Notes: generated by a model from the letters alone, not told the origin. A stretch of DNA of 64,000 bases from Acidilobaceae archaeon (GCA_027037535.1 JALVZQ010000003.1:206890-270889), one strand, 5' to 3'; positions 17,000-26,867 are shown, counted from the first letter of the stretch. Program-made: numbers and translations.

Positions 17000-17830
17000 C
17001 TACCTTGTTTTTACCACTAGTGTCCCGTTTACTAGAGGATCCTGTACTAGGTCTCCTAGAAGTACGGGAAGATCACCGGGCTCGTGGCCCTCTAGCAATA
17101 GTTTGACGACTTCAAGTGTGACTTGGTCCATATAGTTCTGTGTTATTTCCCCCTTCCAGCCTATGAACGCCTTTGCCCCCTTATCGAGGAAGACATCGGC
17201 CAGTATACTATCATTCGAGGTATAGCATCCCGCGGCAATTACTATTGTATCGTTTTTGAAGTTGCCTAAATGTTGTTCTAGGTATTCAGGGCTGACTGCA
17301 ATATATTTTGGAAGGGTCTCAAGGATAGTCTCGTTTAACTCGACCCCCGGCGGGGGTATAACTGCGAGTGCTAAGAGGCCGTTCTTTAGGTTCTCGTCTA
17401 TGTATCCATTGTATAATGCTTTTGCCTCCTCGTATCTGAGGCCCGTATAGATATACGATCCTAGAGGCCTCTCTGGATCATCGTTGTAGGCGCCGTGGGC
17501 CCGTATAACTATGAAGTCGAACTTGTTCAAGGAGACTAGAGGATCAAGAGTAGCGTTTATTCCCTGGTACACGTATACCTGGTATCCATTGCTCTCCAGT
17601 AATGACACAAGCTCATTGATAAGGGTCTCGTTAGGATACTCTCTATAAAGGCTATCATATATGAGTGCAGTCTTATTCTCCTCCAGGGGAACAATAGGCT
17701 GTGGAGGAGTACCTTCAGTTCTACCACTGTATAGTAGAAATACTGCGGCGAGAACAACCACTACCATGACTATGGCGCCAACTAGGCTTTTAGAGAAGCG
17801 TGGTCTAGTACTATCCTTCTTTTTCCCCAA
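17000..17830 (-). CDS. Membrane-anchored protein with caspase-fold-like (clan CD) domain
   Basis: A short basic N-terminus is followed by one membrane helix (about 16-34) and a 240-residue soluble domain probably facing outside. Two motifs recall clan CD peptidases (caspase, CHAT, gingipain types): FDFIVIRAHGA with H112 at the end of a hydrophobic strand, and TIVIAAGCYTSND with C202 at the end of another, followed by DKGAKAFIGWKGEIT. This is the His-Cys dyad layout. The family is not named with certainty. It is convergent with the crotonase, with no obvious partner. Confidence 0.55.
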   Translation of the reverse strand: MGKKKDSTRPRFSKSLVGAIVMVVVVLAAVFLLYSGRTEGTPPQPIVPLEENKTALIYDSLYREYPNETLINELVSLLESNGYQVYVYQGINATLDPLVSLNKFDFIVIRAHGAYNDDPERPLGSYIYTGLRYEEAKALYNGYIDENLKNGLLALAVIPPPGVELNETILETLPKYIAVSPEYLEQHLGNFKNDTIVIAAGCYTSNDSILADVFLDKGAKAFIGWKGEITQNYMDQVTLEVVKLLLEGHEPGDLPVLLGDLVQDPLVNGTLVVKTR

Positions 17831-18089
17831 CTATACGGTCACCCTGCAAAGGTATCTGTTCCCACGGACCGCAACGCCCCTCCATCTCAGCTAAGGGTGG
17901 GGTCCTCATCGCCAAGAGGACAGGCTCAGCCCCAAAGGTCTACATCACCTTATAATAAGATAGGTACTCTGACTCTCCCAGGGCCTAATTGTGTCTATCC
18001 AGTAGACATATCTGTTTTCCAGGGAGCTTAATACTGTTTAATATTATTCCCGTAAGGAGAATAGACTTCTTGGAAAAAGGGTTTGATAA

Positions 18090-19085
18090 ATGATGAAATA
18101 TAAGAACCTGGGAAAGAACGGTCCCAAAGTAAGCCTTGTTGGCCTAGGATTCTGGCAGGCAGGGGGAAGACAGTGGAAATACTCATCGCCGAATTGGATA
18201 AAGGAAGTAGTTGAGGCTGCACATGCTAGGGGAATAAACTTTCTTGATACAGCTGAGATTTATGGTAATGGTCGAAGCGAACAGCTCCTTGGCCGAGCTC
18301 TAAAGGAGCTAGGGCTTAGGGAGGAGTTTATTGTCGCGAGTAAAATCGCCGGATACAGGGTTATCGAATGGGATATAATGAAGGGAATAGACGGTATAAC
18401 TAGGCGCCTAGGCTCTAAGCCCGACATAGTACAGGCTCATTGGCCTCCTCCAATAATAGTTGACGTCTGCAGGATAGTCCGCTCCCTGGAGAAAGCGGTG
18501 ATAATGGGGAAAACAGGATATTATGGCCTCAGCAACTATCCCGGAAACCTACTGAGTAAAGCACTAGAGTGCTCGAAGAGGATCGAGCCGGTCTCTAACC
18601 AGATACAGTATCATCTAGGCTATAGATCTGGGGAGAACGACGTCTTCCCTGTGGCGGAGAGGAGTGGGGTAGGAATTCTTGCGTGGAGTCCGCTTGCAAA
18701 GGGAGCCTTGGCGGGGCTCAGAGAGGCCAAGGATCCGGCCCAGAAACGGGACCCCGTGTTCAAGGCAGTAGCCAGAGATGACCGGCTCCAAAAAACACTG
18801 GATACTATTGCTAGGAAATACGAGACTAGTATAGCATCTGTGTCTCTGGCCTGGATAATAGCTAAGGGTGCAATACCCATACCTGGCACCCGTAAACCCA
18901 TGAGGGTCAAGGAATATGCTTTAGCGGTAGACGTGGAGCTCTCCAGTGAAGACATAAATCTACTCGACGAGGTAACCAGAGTCTACGTATCTAGATGGGG
19001 AGACTCCTATAGGGCCTTACAGTATATGAGATATATCCCATGCCTTTTCCAGAGACTAGCGATAAAGGTTATGAGGGGAGTTTAG
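18090..19085 (+). CDS. Aldo/keto reductase
   Basis: This is a NAD(P)H-dependent TIM-barrel oxidoreductase. The sequence begins MKYKNLGKNGPKVSLVGLG and carries NFLDTAEIYGNGRSE, holding the catalytic Asp and Tyr, VASKIAG with the catalytic Lys, and QAHWPPP at the His position. The cofactor end has GILAWSPLAKGALAG and PIPGTRKPMRV. The 331-residue length is standard. Two ATGs in tandem (18090 and 18093) are possible starts. Its 3' end overlaps the convergent thyX by 4 bases. The substrate cannot be told. Confidence 0.9.
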   Translation: MMKYKNLGKNGPKVSLVGLGFWQAGGRQWKYSSPNWIKEVVEAAHARGINFLDTAEIYGNGRSEQLLGRALKELGLREEFIVASKIAGYRVIEWDIMKGIDGITRRLGSKPDIVQAHWPPPIIVDVCRIVRSLEKAVIMGKTGYYGLSNYPGNLLSKALECSKRIEPVSNQIQYHLGYRSGENDVFPVAERSGVGILAWSPLAKGALAGLREAKDPAQKRDPVFKAVARDDRLQKTLDTIARKYETSIASVSLAWIIAKGAIPIPGTRKPMRVKEYALAVDVELSSEDINLLDEVTRVYVSRWGDSYRALQYMRYIPCLFQRLAIKVMRGV

Positions 19086-20026
19086 ATTTCGCGGAGAGCA
19101 TCCCTATAGGCGCTCTGCAGACATGCCCTTATACCTTTCCTCCGTATAAGCTCTGGACACGCCTCAATAGTGAACTCTACCCGGCCAGAAACTAGGTCGA
19201 CCAGTTGTCTTGGTTCTCTCCGCTGTAGATTCTCACTGTAGACGCATCTAGGCCCAGCCCATTTGAAGAGACGGGGATGAACCTTCATGAGAAGACTCCA
19301 AAGCCCCCAAGCAATCCTCCTTATCTCCCACTGGGCCCTGGTACACATTCTAAGCGGCAAGAAGCTCTGTACTAGCTCCCTCGCATTCATAGTAACTATT
19401 ATCCTCGTCCTCACACTATGAGGAATAATGAACCTAGCATCCTCTCTCTGAACGCCATGCGAGAGGAGCCTATAGTACTCTGAGGAGGCGCTAAGTAGAT
19501 GAGAGATGTATCCTGCTAAGGCCTCTCCTCTTATACTCTCTGGGACGACGTAGGCTTTAACGGCTAGCCTGTATTGATTCCCAGCGTCTAGTTCTCTACT
19601 GGCCCTCTCTAGTACCCTGCTATAACAACTGTATGCACTTCTCATCGACTCCTGTGTCTTACCAGGCTTAGACGGACAGGATTCTCCTAGAAGGCTTGAT
19701 GCCTCTAGGGCCATTTCACGGAGAACGCCTTCGGTATAGCGCATGCTTTGCTGTGTGTAGCTTGCTATCCTGTGTCTCACTAGCTGATGACTACATACTC
19801 TACTACATCCCTCCACTATCCAAGTATAACTGCTATGCTCCCAAGGGCTGAAGTGAGCCCTTCTTAGCGTCTCCTTAATCCATTCCTCTACTTCGCCGTC
19901 GTCTAGTCCTAGTAGGTGATCTATGCTTTTGCGTGATAGGCTGAGCTTAGAGGCCGAGGCAATGAGTCTGTCTCCGTCAGCCGTGTACTTGACTAGAAGG
20001 ACTCGTATTCCGCCTGGAAGATTTAT
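19082..20026 (-). CDS. thyX: Flavin-dependent thymidylate synthase ThyX, apparently with an ATA start
   Basis: ThyX makes dTMP from dUMP using methylene-tetrahydropterin and FAD. The signature RHRIASYTQQSMR (R84 in the extended numbering) is complete. The usual GTG start (19816) would cut off the conserved region: the same frame continues upstream with AHFSPWEHSSYTW and RVLLVKYTADGDRLIASA, typical ThyX N-terminal sequence. No ATG, GTG or TTG occurs before the stop at 20047-20045. An ATA at 20026-20024 lies 8 nt after GGAG (20038-20035) and about 60 nt below a TATA-like CTTTATA, giving 314 residues. The start is inferred. Confidence 0.85.
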   Translation of the reverse strand: MNLPGGIRVLLVKYTADGDRLIASASKLSLSRKSIDHLLGLDDGEVEEWIKETLRRAHFSPWEHSSYTWIVEGCSRVCSHQLVRHRIASYTQQSMRYTEGVLREMALEASSLLGESCPSKPGKTQESMRSAYSCYSRVLERASRELDAGNQYRLAVKAYVVPESIRGEALAGYISHLLSASSEYYRLLSHGVQREDARFIIPHSVRTRIIVTMNARELVQSFLPLRMCTRAQWEIRRIAWGLWSLLMKVHPRLFKWAGPRCVYSENLQRREPRQLVDLVSGRVEFTIEACPELIRRKGIRACLQSAYRDALREI

Positions 20027-20144
20027 TGATAAGTCTCCTATTTCTTACCCCCCATAGTAAGGATCAGTCCATTGCCAGGGTATAAAGAATGATTATGTCA
20101 TTGAGGATATTGTAAGGGGGAAAGAATGTTGGAGAGTCTAGCGC

Positions 20145-21854
20145 CTACTGTTTCTGCTTCTTTATCTCCTCTTCTCTGAGGAGTCTGCGGAGGATCTTTC
20201 CTACAGCGCTCTTTGGTAGGTCGTCTCTGAACTCTACTGCTTTGGGTACCTTGTAGGGTGCTAGGTGTTTCCTCGCGTATTCGATTATGTCTTGTTCGGT
20301 TACCTTGCCCTTGCACTCGGGTTTGAGTACTATGAATGCCTTGGGGTACTCGAAGTATTCTGGGTGTGGTACTCCTATGACTGCTGCTTCCTGGATGCAT
20401 TCGTGCTTGTATAGGACTTCTTCTATCTCTCTTGGGAATACGCTGTAGCCCTTATACTTGATTATGTCCTTCTTCCTGTCTACTATGAAGAAGTATCCTT
20501 CCTCATCCATCTTGGCCATGTCTCCGGTCCTTACCCAGCGCCTGCCGCAGCACTCGAAGAAGACCTTCTTGTTCTCTTCGGGCATGTTATGGTATCCCTT
20601 CATGACCTGTGGCCCGCTTATTACGAGCTCTCCTACCTCTCCTGGGGGTAGTAGGACTGGCTCCTCGGGATCTGCTACCGCAGCTATAGTGGATGGTACT
20701 GGTACTCCTATGCTTCCCACTTTTGCCTTTCCTAGGATCGGGTTAACGTGTGTGACAGGGCTTGTCTCGGTGAGGCCGTATCCCTCTCTTAGCTTGGCTC
20801 CTGTTAGCTCCTCGAACTTCTTGGCTACCGCTACTGGCAGTGGGGCGGCCCCGCTTATACAGGCTTCCAGGCTTGTCAGGTCGAACTTCTTTACTTCTGG
20901 ATGGTTAATGATGCTGATATACATTAGTGGCACGCCGTGGAACATGTTTGCCCTGAACTTGGCTATTGCCCTCATTACTTGTTTGACATCCCATCTCGGG
21001 AAGACAAGTATTGTTGCTGCCCTGTAGATACCTGTGTTGAGCACTGCTGTCTGTCCATAGATGTGGAACCATGGTAGTGCTCCTACGAAGACGTCTTTTC
21101 CTTTGACTCCCCTCTTATACCACGAGTCGATCTGTAACACGTTCGAGAGGAGGTTGTAGTGGGTGAGCTCTGCTCCCTTGGGCACTCCGGTCGTCCCACC
21201 GGTGTACATGAGAGCAGCGATATCGTTCTTGGGGTCGACCTTTACCGGCTCATCGATCGGCTGGTATTCTTTGAGGATATTCTTGAGCAGCTTGTTTCGA
21301 TCGTCCTCTGTTATCTTTGGTGGCTTATACTTTAGCTTGTATAGGAATGCCTTGATTCCTGGGAGATAGTCTTGTATGCCTGTCCATACTATTTCTCTCA
21401 CCGTGCCGGGTACTCCTGCCTCGACCTTGTCCTTGAATACGTCGATGGCGACTAGGATCTTGGCCCCGTTGTCTTCGAGCTGGTGATGGATCTCGCTAGG
21501 ACTATAGAGTACGTTCATGGGAGAGACTGTTGCTCCCGCCATTAGTGTACCATAGTAGGCTATGGCGAACATTGGGCTGTTGGGGAGGAATAGTCCTACT
21601 ACATCGCCTTTTCCTACCCCGCGGGATTTTAGATAAGATGCGAATCTCTTAGCGCTGTCGAGGAGCTCTTTGTAGGATACGTTTCTGCCTAGGAAGTGTA
21701 GCGCTGTTCTGTTCGGGAATTGTTCGGCGGCTTGCTCTAGGATCCAGTATAATGGTTTTTCTGGTATTTCTATTTCAGATGGTACTCCTTCATCGTAGCT
21801 TTTGAGCCAGGGTTTTGAAGAGTATTTTTCAAATGCTTCTTGAGGACTGGCCAT
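20145..21854 (-). CDS. Long-chain acyl-CoA synthetase (AMP-forming)
   Basis: This adenylate-forming enzyme activates a carboxylic acid to acyl-AMP and then acyl-CoA. The 569 residues contain the P-loop-like AMP motif YTGGTTGVPKGAE, GYGLTETSPVTHVNP, RWVRTGDMAKMDEEGYFFI and the C-terminal hinge DRKKDIIKYKGYSVFP with catalytic Lys near KSAVGKILRR. The N-terminus (YWILEQAAEQFPNRTA) is also typical. FadD-like specificity is likely but not proven. It is a single gene with its own promoter region. Confidence 0.93.
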   Translation of the reverse strand: MASPQEAFEKYSSKPWLKSYDEGVPSEIEIPEKPLYWILEQAAEQFPNRTALHFLGRNVSYKELLDSAKRFASYLKSRGVGKGDVVGLFLPNSPMFAIAYYGTLMAGATVSPMNVLYSPSEIHHQLEDNGAKILVAIDVFKDKVEAGVPGTVREIVWTGIQDYLPGIKAFLYKLKYKPPKITEDDRNKLLKNILKEYQPIDEPVKVDPKNDIAALMYTGGTTGVPKGAELTHYNLLSNVLQIDSWYKRGVKGKDVFVGALPWFHIYGQTAVLNTGIYRAATILVFPRWDVKQVMRAIAKFRANMFHGVPLMYISIINHPEVKKFDLTSLEACISGAAPLPVAVAKKFEELTGAKLREGYGLTETSPVTHVNPILGKAKVGSIGVPVPSTIAAVADPEEPVLLPPGEVGELVISGPQVMKGYHNMPEENKKVFFECCGRRWVRTGDMAKMDEEGYFFIVDRKKDIIKYKGYSVFPREIEEVLYKHECIQEAAVIGVPHPEYFEYPKAFIVLKPECKGKVTEQDIIEYARKHLAPYKVPKAVEFRDDLPKSAVGKILRRLLREEEIKKQKQ

Positions 21855-22048
21855 GTATCTAGCACCTTACTAATAGAGATTCTTTATCCCTTTTTAAAAT
21901 GGTGCCTAGCGTGGTTATACGTACTTTTTATTTTTGTATAAATTATAACAATGAATTATTATCAGAAACATTAATTTTTATCTATGTATAGACAAGCAAC
22001 AAATACAAACGAGCTAGCACACTAACAAACAATGAGGTGAAGAGCAAC

Positions 22049-22330
22049 ATGCCAAAGGTAAGAGCCCACCTCCTAGTACATGGACGAGTCCAAGGAGTCT
22101 TCTTCCGGGCAAACATGAAGCGAGTAGCAGAAGAAAACAATGTTACAGGATGGGTAAGAAACCTGCCAGACGGCAGAACAGTAGAAGCCGTCCTAGAAGG
22201 AGAAAGGGAAAACGTTGAAAGAGTAGTCTGCTGGGCACTTCACGGACCCCCTGCAGCAAGAGTAGAAGCCCTCGAGGTAAAATTCGAAGAATACAAGGGA
22301 GAATTCAAAGAAATGAGCATAAGGTACTAG
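22049..22330 (+). CDS. Acylphosphatase
   Basis: This small enzyme hydrolyses acyl phosphates. The 93 residues carry the active-site loop [12 protein letters not shown] (catalytic Arg within GVFFR) and the second motif [18 protein letters not shown] with the catalytic Asn. ATG 22049 is chosen because GAGGTGA lies 9 nt upstream; the GTG at 22037 is part of that ribosome site. It is convergent with herA, with only 5 bp between stops. Confidence 0.95.
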   Translation: MPKVRAHLLVHGRVQGVFFRANMKRVAEENNVTGWVRNLPDGRTVEAVLEGERENVERVVCWALHGPPAARVEALEVKFEEYKGEFKEMSIRY

Positions 22331-22335
22331 GCTCT

Positions 22336-24462
22336 CTAGCCGAAAAGCGCCGATACATCGAAGTGGAGTGTTACTGGCGGACAAGTCCTAGCCATGATAG
22401 CTGTTTCCCTAAAGACATGGCTCTGAATAATCATCTGCCTATCCCTCAGTCTTGGAATATACGGCTTATACTCTGGATCAATATCTAGTCTCTCTAGCTG
22501 GTGCCTCTCTGTTCTCAGAACGATCTTTGTATTAGCAAGCTGCAGGATTATATCATGTAGGTCGCGTGGGCTGTGAGAAGCAAACAATAATCCAATACCC
22601 CTCGCTCTCCCAAGACGGGCGATACGCGAGATAGTTGATGCTATCTGTCTAGTTGCCTCCAGTTCCTCCCTGCTACCATGCTCCTGGGGGAAGAACTGGT
22701 GGGCCTCGTCAACCACTACTAGGATAGGAAGAGATCGTTTCCTTTCCCTGTAGACTCTCTGTTTCCATACAGCCAGGCGATCCAGCAACCTATATGCTAT
22801 AAGCCTAGATCCCTCCTGGCCTGAGAACGCTGTGTCCAATGCTGGTTTAAGATCAATTACTATCGGCATACTGTGCTCCTCTGCTATCTCGATGAGCGTC
22901 TTCCAGCTAGGCTCATTCCTTACGCTCACACTTTGGGACTTGGAATCAACACGGATAACATCGATTAAGCCAGACTCAAGAGCACTAGCCAGCCTCCTAT
23001 ATAACGACTCTAGGGTTCCAGAATGAGGACGCATCTTTTCTAGTATATCGTAGAGATAGCCCACCATGTCGATAAGGGGAATATCAGAATTACCGTACTT
23101 ATACCTAGCGTATGAGTTCTCTAAATCATTAATGGAGTAATCTCCTTCTTCCACATACATACGTTCTATAACGACGTCTTTAGCAGAGTCAAGATCGTAC
23201 TCTTTTCTATATCTATCTCTATTCTTTGACTGAATAGTCGAGAGATACGCCTTCACAGCCGCTAGTACCGTGGGTAGCGGCGGATAGAATCCATAATCCT
23301 TGTGGAACCTCGTCCTCAATACTCTAAGCAGGTCTCTGGCAAACATTGTCATTCCAGGTATCATGCCGAAAAGATTCTCGGTCCCGGTCATAGTAGTATT
23401 AATAGTATATGGCGTTATGATTATACTTGCCCCGACGACGTCTATCATAAAGTACTCGATACCTCCTTTCTTAACACGAACAATACCGAAGTTCTTTCTG
23501 TCATCGATAAGAGGAGAGATAGCCTCTTCAACATATTCTCTTATCGTTGCGCGGAGAGGATCGTCCGCGGATCTTAGCATCTCCACTGTTACTGGCAGCA
23601 CAACTAGTACTCCCCGGGGATGCCTTAGCCTCCCCTTGTTAGCCTTGTACACCGGATCCTGGGACAACTGCTTCCGCGACTCTGGTCTAGGAGGAAACGG
23701 TAATTGGACATAGTCTTGATTCATATCTATTATGACTGCGGCAAGCTTCGGCTTCCCGGCAGAGTATATTGATGATACCATGTTTTTAATCAAGGTCGTC
23801 TTACCGCTCCCAGTTGTGCCGAGAACCAGGACGTGTTGGAGTACAGCCTTATAAGGAAGATAGACTGGGATACCGGCGTTCTTAACTATACCGGCAGGAT
23901 GCGCCAATGAGCCGAGGAGGATTCCCTCGTCTGGGAGAGCTAGTAGGCGCATGATTACCCATGGCAATGGATCGATGACAGGAGACTGGGGCTCTATACT
24001 CGATGATGCCGGAGAGGGATCAATTAGATCAGGATATCTTGCCTCCATAAGAGGCTCGGCCTCGATAATAGTTGAGGTGGCGACTGAGCCCGTGTCAGGT
24101 TCAAGGCTGTACTGTGAGATAGGAGGCTCGACCCCTATCTTTGCGAGGGCATCTTGTCTAAGTATACGAGTGATCCTTAGGAGGACGACGTTTAGTGTTT
24201 TAGGATCTATTACAGCTAGATAATCTCCTATCCTGTAGAGACTTGAGGAGCCAGAATAGTAGGTTTCCGGATCGACCTCGATCTTTATGGTTTCTCCAGG
24301 CCCTACAGTCACATCCCAGTACCGCGTGGTTCTCCCCACAATAACTCCGAGCTCCTCGGCTACACCGTACGCTCGCCTATACATCTCATCGAGTCTCTCT
24401 GCGAGGCCCGGAGAGCCGAGGCCTCCTAATAGTGTGCCGAGATCCTTCTTGTCTTTCTCCAT
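22336..24462 (-). CDS. herA: HerA-type DNA translocase/helicase
   Basis: HerA is a hexameric ATPase that works with NurA nuclease in 5'-end resection for recombinational repair. It has an N-terminal HAS-barrel-like region, Walker A GTTGSGKTTLI, AVIIDMNQDY, Walker B ILVVVDEAHQFF, and the late motif RIARLGRARGIGLLFASHSPRDL. At 708 residues it is longer than the roughly 500 of Sulfolobus HerA, the extra length lying in the mid-region. It starts 37 nt inside the 3' end of nurA, which is upstream, so the pair is co-transcribed. Mre11/Rad50 are not in the window. Confidence 0.92.
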   Translation of the reverse strand: MEKDKKDLGTLLGGLGSPGLAERLDEMYRRAYGVAEELGVIVGRTTRYWDVTVGPGETIKIEVDPETYYSGSSSLYRIGDYLAVIDPKTLNVVLLRITRILRQDALAKIGVEPPISQYSLEPDTGSVATSTIIEAEPLMEARYPDLIDPSPASSSIEPQSPVIDPLPWVIMRLLALPDEGILLGSLAHPAGIVKNAGIPVYLPYKAVLQHVLVLGTTGSGKTTLIKNMVSSIYSAGKPKLAAVIIDMNQDYVQLPFPPRPESRKQLSQDPVYKANKGRLRHPRGVLVVLPVTVEMLRSADDPLRATIREYVEEAISPLIDDRKNFGIVRVKKGGIEYFMIDVVGASIIITPYTINTTMTGTENLFGMIPGMTMFARDLLRVLRTRFHKDYGFYPPLPTVLAAVKAYLSTIQSKNRDRYRKEYDLDSAKDVVIERMYVEEGDYSINDLENSYARYKYGNSDIPLIDMVGYLYDILEKMRPHSGTLESLYRRLASALESGLIDVIRVDSKSQSVSVRNEPSWKTLIEIAEEHSMPIVIDLKPALDTAFSGQEGSRLIAYRLLDRLAVWKQRVYRERKRSLPILVVVDEAHQFFPQEHGSREELEATRQIASTISRIARLGRARGIGLLFASHSPRDLHDIILQLANTKIVLRTERHQLERLDIDPEYKPYIPRLRDRQMIIQSHVFRETAIMARTCPPVTLHFDVSALFG

Positions 24463-25724
24463 GACGCTTCGGCCTCCAGGAGATTATCGTAGGAGAGGCT
24501 TCCACCGGACTCCACTATTCTAGAGGCTAGATAATCATGTATTGCCCTGCTAATATGCTTGGATCTATAATCGGAGACGTGTATGGAGACTGGCGTGGTG
24601 CTACCCCTTAACACGGAGTCGTAGGCGAGTATATGGTATGCTGATAGCTTCAGTTCTCCCAGTATATTGGATGTGGACTCTGTGTATTCCAGTCTATAGG
24701 TTCTTGGTACTAGGGAGTGTTGCCATTTTCCAGCTGGTATAGCCGTGTATTCTAGTATCTTCACGTATGGCTGGTTTGTCTTTTTAGAGTAGAGGAATGT
24801 TATCTTGGGGCTACTGTATATTGATCCGGGGACTATCCTTGTGCAGTGTGTGTAGTAGTGGGCTAGTATTTTTTGGTCGGAATATTCTCCTCCCTTCCTG
24901 AAGCATTGGGATAGTCGTGGCGATCCCTTTACAACCCTGTCTAGTATGAGGCTGTGTTCTAGCCGTTTAACTACGCCTATTACGGGTACTCCCTTTGCCT
25001 CGAGCCGGTGTATTGCTTGCAGACGTGTTATGAGGAGTTGTTGCCAGGACTCGGTGTATTCGTTCTTATACTCGTGGTATTTTTCGTGGGCCATGGTTAG
25101 AGGATATACTGGGCCATCTACTAGTACTACTGGCTGTATATCTATTCTGTCTGCGAGTTCCTCGATTATCGTTGGGGCTACTTTGTCGAGTAGCCAGTTT
25201 TCTAGTAGGAGTCTTAGCTCGTCTTGGGCTTGTTCGATGCTGTATGCGGCGTTGTAGTTGTATCCTGCCGGGTTTTTTGTTATTATAATAGGATTGTTTG
25301 CTGAGGGGATTTCGTGGGGGAGTAATGGTATAAGGAAGCCCGGGCCCTGTAGGTTTAGCTCTGTTGATGAGAGCGAGGGGTATTCTATTGTATGTGTTGA
25401 TCCTATTGTGAGTGTCGCTGCGCCTATTATGAGTGATCCGTGTGAGAGGTCGATGCTCCTGCTACTGCTATCTATTCCTATTGTTACTAGTTTATGGTTT
25501 AGCCGGGATATTCTGTGTTTTACGAGTTTGATTGTTCTTGGCGCTAGGAGCCTGTTTATCACGTGGTCTAGTATTATGCTGAAGTTTCCTCGGTGTTCGA
25601 GGGGTTCTCTTATTTCTAGGAGCTGGTCTAGTCTCATGGGATCGCTGTAGGGCTGTGTATAGTTGTCGTTCTCGCCTAGTAGCGTGCTTGTTGCTTCTAG
25701 TAGTCTTAGCAGGCTAGGAGTCAT
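24426..25724 (-). CDS. nurA: NurA 5'-3' nuclease
   Basis: NurA is the HerA-partner nuclease. With the ATG at 25724 the product is 432 residues. Conserved blocks are VTIGIDSSSRSID (first metal Asp), VVLVDGPVYPLT (second Asp) and KGVPVIGVVKRLE. The open frame continues to 25889, but the added 55 residues would overlap the end of the neighbouring amidohydrolase gene and read like a shadow, so the inner ATG is preferred. It is first in the nurA-herA operon. Confidence 0.85.
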   Translation of the reverse strand: MTPSLLRLLEATSTLLGENDNYTQPYSDPMRLDQLLEIREPLEHRGNFSIILDHVINRLLAPRTIKLVKHRISRLNHKLVTIGIDSSSRSIDLSHGSLIIGAATLTIGSTHTIEYPSLSSTELNLQGPGFLIPLLPHEIPSANNPIIITKNPAGYNYNAAYSIEQAQDELRLLLENWLLDKVAPTIIEELADRIDIQPVVLVDGPVYPLTMAHEKYHEYKNEYTESWQQLLITRLQAIHRLEAKGVPVIGVVKRLEHSLILDRVVKGSPRLSQCFRKGGEYSDQKILAHYYTHCTRIVPGSIYSSPKITFLYSKKTNQPYVKILEYTAIPAGKWQHSLVPRTYRLEYTESTSNILGELKLSAYHILAYDSVLRGSTTPVSIHVSDYRSKHISRAIHDYLASRIVESGGSLSYDNLLEAEASWRKTRRISAHY

Positions 25725-25824
25725 ACGTTGACACCTTGGATAATTTTGTCTATCCTTGTCCAGTTGAATATGGGGAGGTAATACCTTATGTATATAATAT
25801 GATATATCCGCAGGCCCCTCCCTC

Positions 25825-26775
25825 CTACAACCTGCCAAGCATCCGGAGGAGTCTCTCAGCATTATCGTGGAGAATAGCTCGCTTAGCATCGCTACTTATA
25901 TCGAGCTTCAAGATATCCCTAATAGAGTCCTCTATAGTAAAACCTACGAGGTATGGGAAATCGCTACCGAACAAGATCTTATCATATCCGACCTCCTCGA
26001 CAGCACGCTCAACAAACAAGGGATCCACAGCACTCGTATCCATCCACACGTTGTCAACGTTGTAGGCCTGCAATGCTTCTCTAAAATAGATGCCTGGCAT
26101 AATAGCGCTATAGGATCCCATATGGGCGATAATGAAAGGAATATCAGGGAACTTCTTAGCCGCCTCCGCGACAAACTTTGGCCTCGCATATCTACACATC
26201 TTAGGGAGCTCCCAGAGGCCAGGATCACAGCCTGTATGGACTATAACTAAACCATTGATGCCTTCAACAAACCTGTATAACTTATAGAGCTTGCTGGAGG
26301 AAGGACTTATACAGTGGAGAGTAGGATATATCTTGACGCCTAGAAGCTTATCCCGGTAAACACGCATTCTTTCTATTACTTTATCAACGCCATAGTCGGG
26401 ATTATAGCTCCCAACCGGATAGAGCCTCCCGGGATATTTCTCAACTGCTTTCACTACTTCTTCGGTCCTTCGCCTGTGTTCTATTAGTAATTGGACGTGT
26501 TCATCGATACCCTTGTCGGGCTCAAAGATGAGTGTTCGGATACTACGAATAGGGCTATGGGCCACATAGTCGAGTATTTCTTGGACTGCGTTTCTGACGT
26601 ATTTGGGGTTAACGCGTTTCTTAAAGCTCTCAACACCACCCTCTATGGCTATAACCACAGCCCTCTCTACATTAGCTTCGTCCAGCTTCTTTACCAGGTA
26701 ATCGGCGGCAGCTATAGGATCCTTGTACCTATATGGTAGGTGCACGTGGAAGTCTATTACTGGGCCGTAATCCAT
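25825..26775 (-). CDS. Amidohydrolase-2 family metal-dependent hydrolase
   Basis: This TIM-barrel hydrolase or decarboxylase resembles COG2159. It begins with the metal motif VIDFHVHLP (HxH) and continues with KIYPTLHC, LVIVHTGC, FIIAHMGSY and FGSDFPYLVG near the C-terminus, the standard order of metal and catalytic residues. Length is 316. The stop lies about 100 bp upstream of nurA on the same strand. The substrate is unknown. Confidence 0.88.
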   Translation of the reverse strand: MDYGPVIDFHVHLPYRYKDPIAAADYLVKKLDEANVERAVVIAIEGGVESFKKRVNPKYVRNAVQEILDYVAHSPIRSIRTLIFEPDKGIDEHVQLLIEHRRRTEEVVKAVEKYPGRLYPVGSYNPDYGVDKVIERMRVYRDKLLGVKIYPTLHCISPSSSKLYKLYRFVEGINGLVIVHTGCDPGLWELPKMCRYARPKFVAEAAKKFPDIPFIIAHMGSYSAIMPGIYFREALQAYNVDNVWMDTSAVDPLFVERAVEEVGYDKILFGSDFPYLVGFTIEDSIRDILKLDISSDAKRAILHDNAERLLRMLGRL

Positions 26776-26867
26776 GGCTTACCCCATCAATATCCACATA
26801 GTTATGTTATCTACGTAGAGTAATTAACTTAGAGAGATACAACACTAATAAACAAGGTACATCTAAG

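Noticed and set aside
18083-18100. TGATGA box resembling a C/D guide RNA motif
   Set aside because: It coincides with the start codons of the aldo/keto reductase, and no D box partner is in place.
22037-22048. GTG start for acylphosphatase
   Set aside because: It forms part of the GAGGTGA ribosome site of the ATG at 22049.
25725-25889. N-terminal extension of nurA
   Set aside because: Lies over the end of the amidohydrolase gene and in the intergenic gap; it looks like random sequence.
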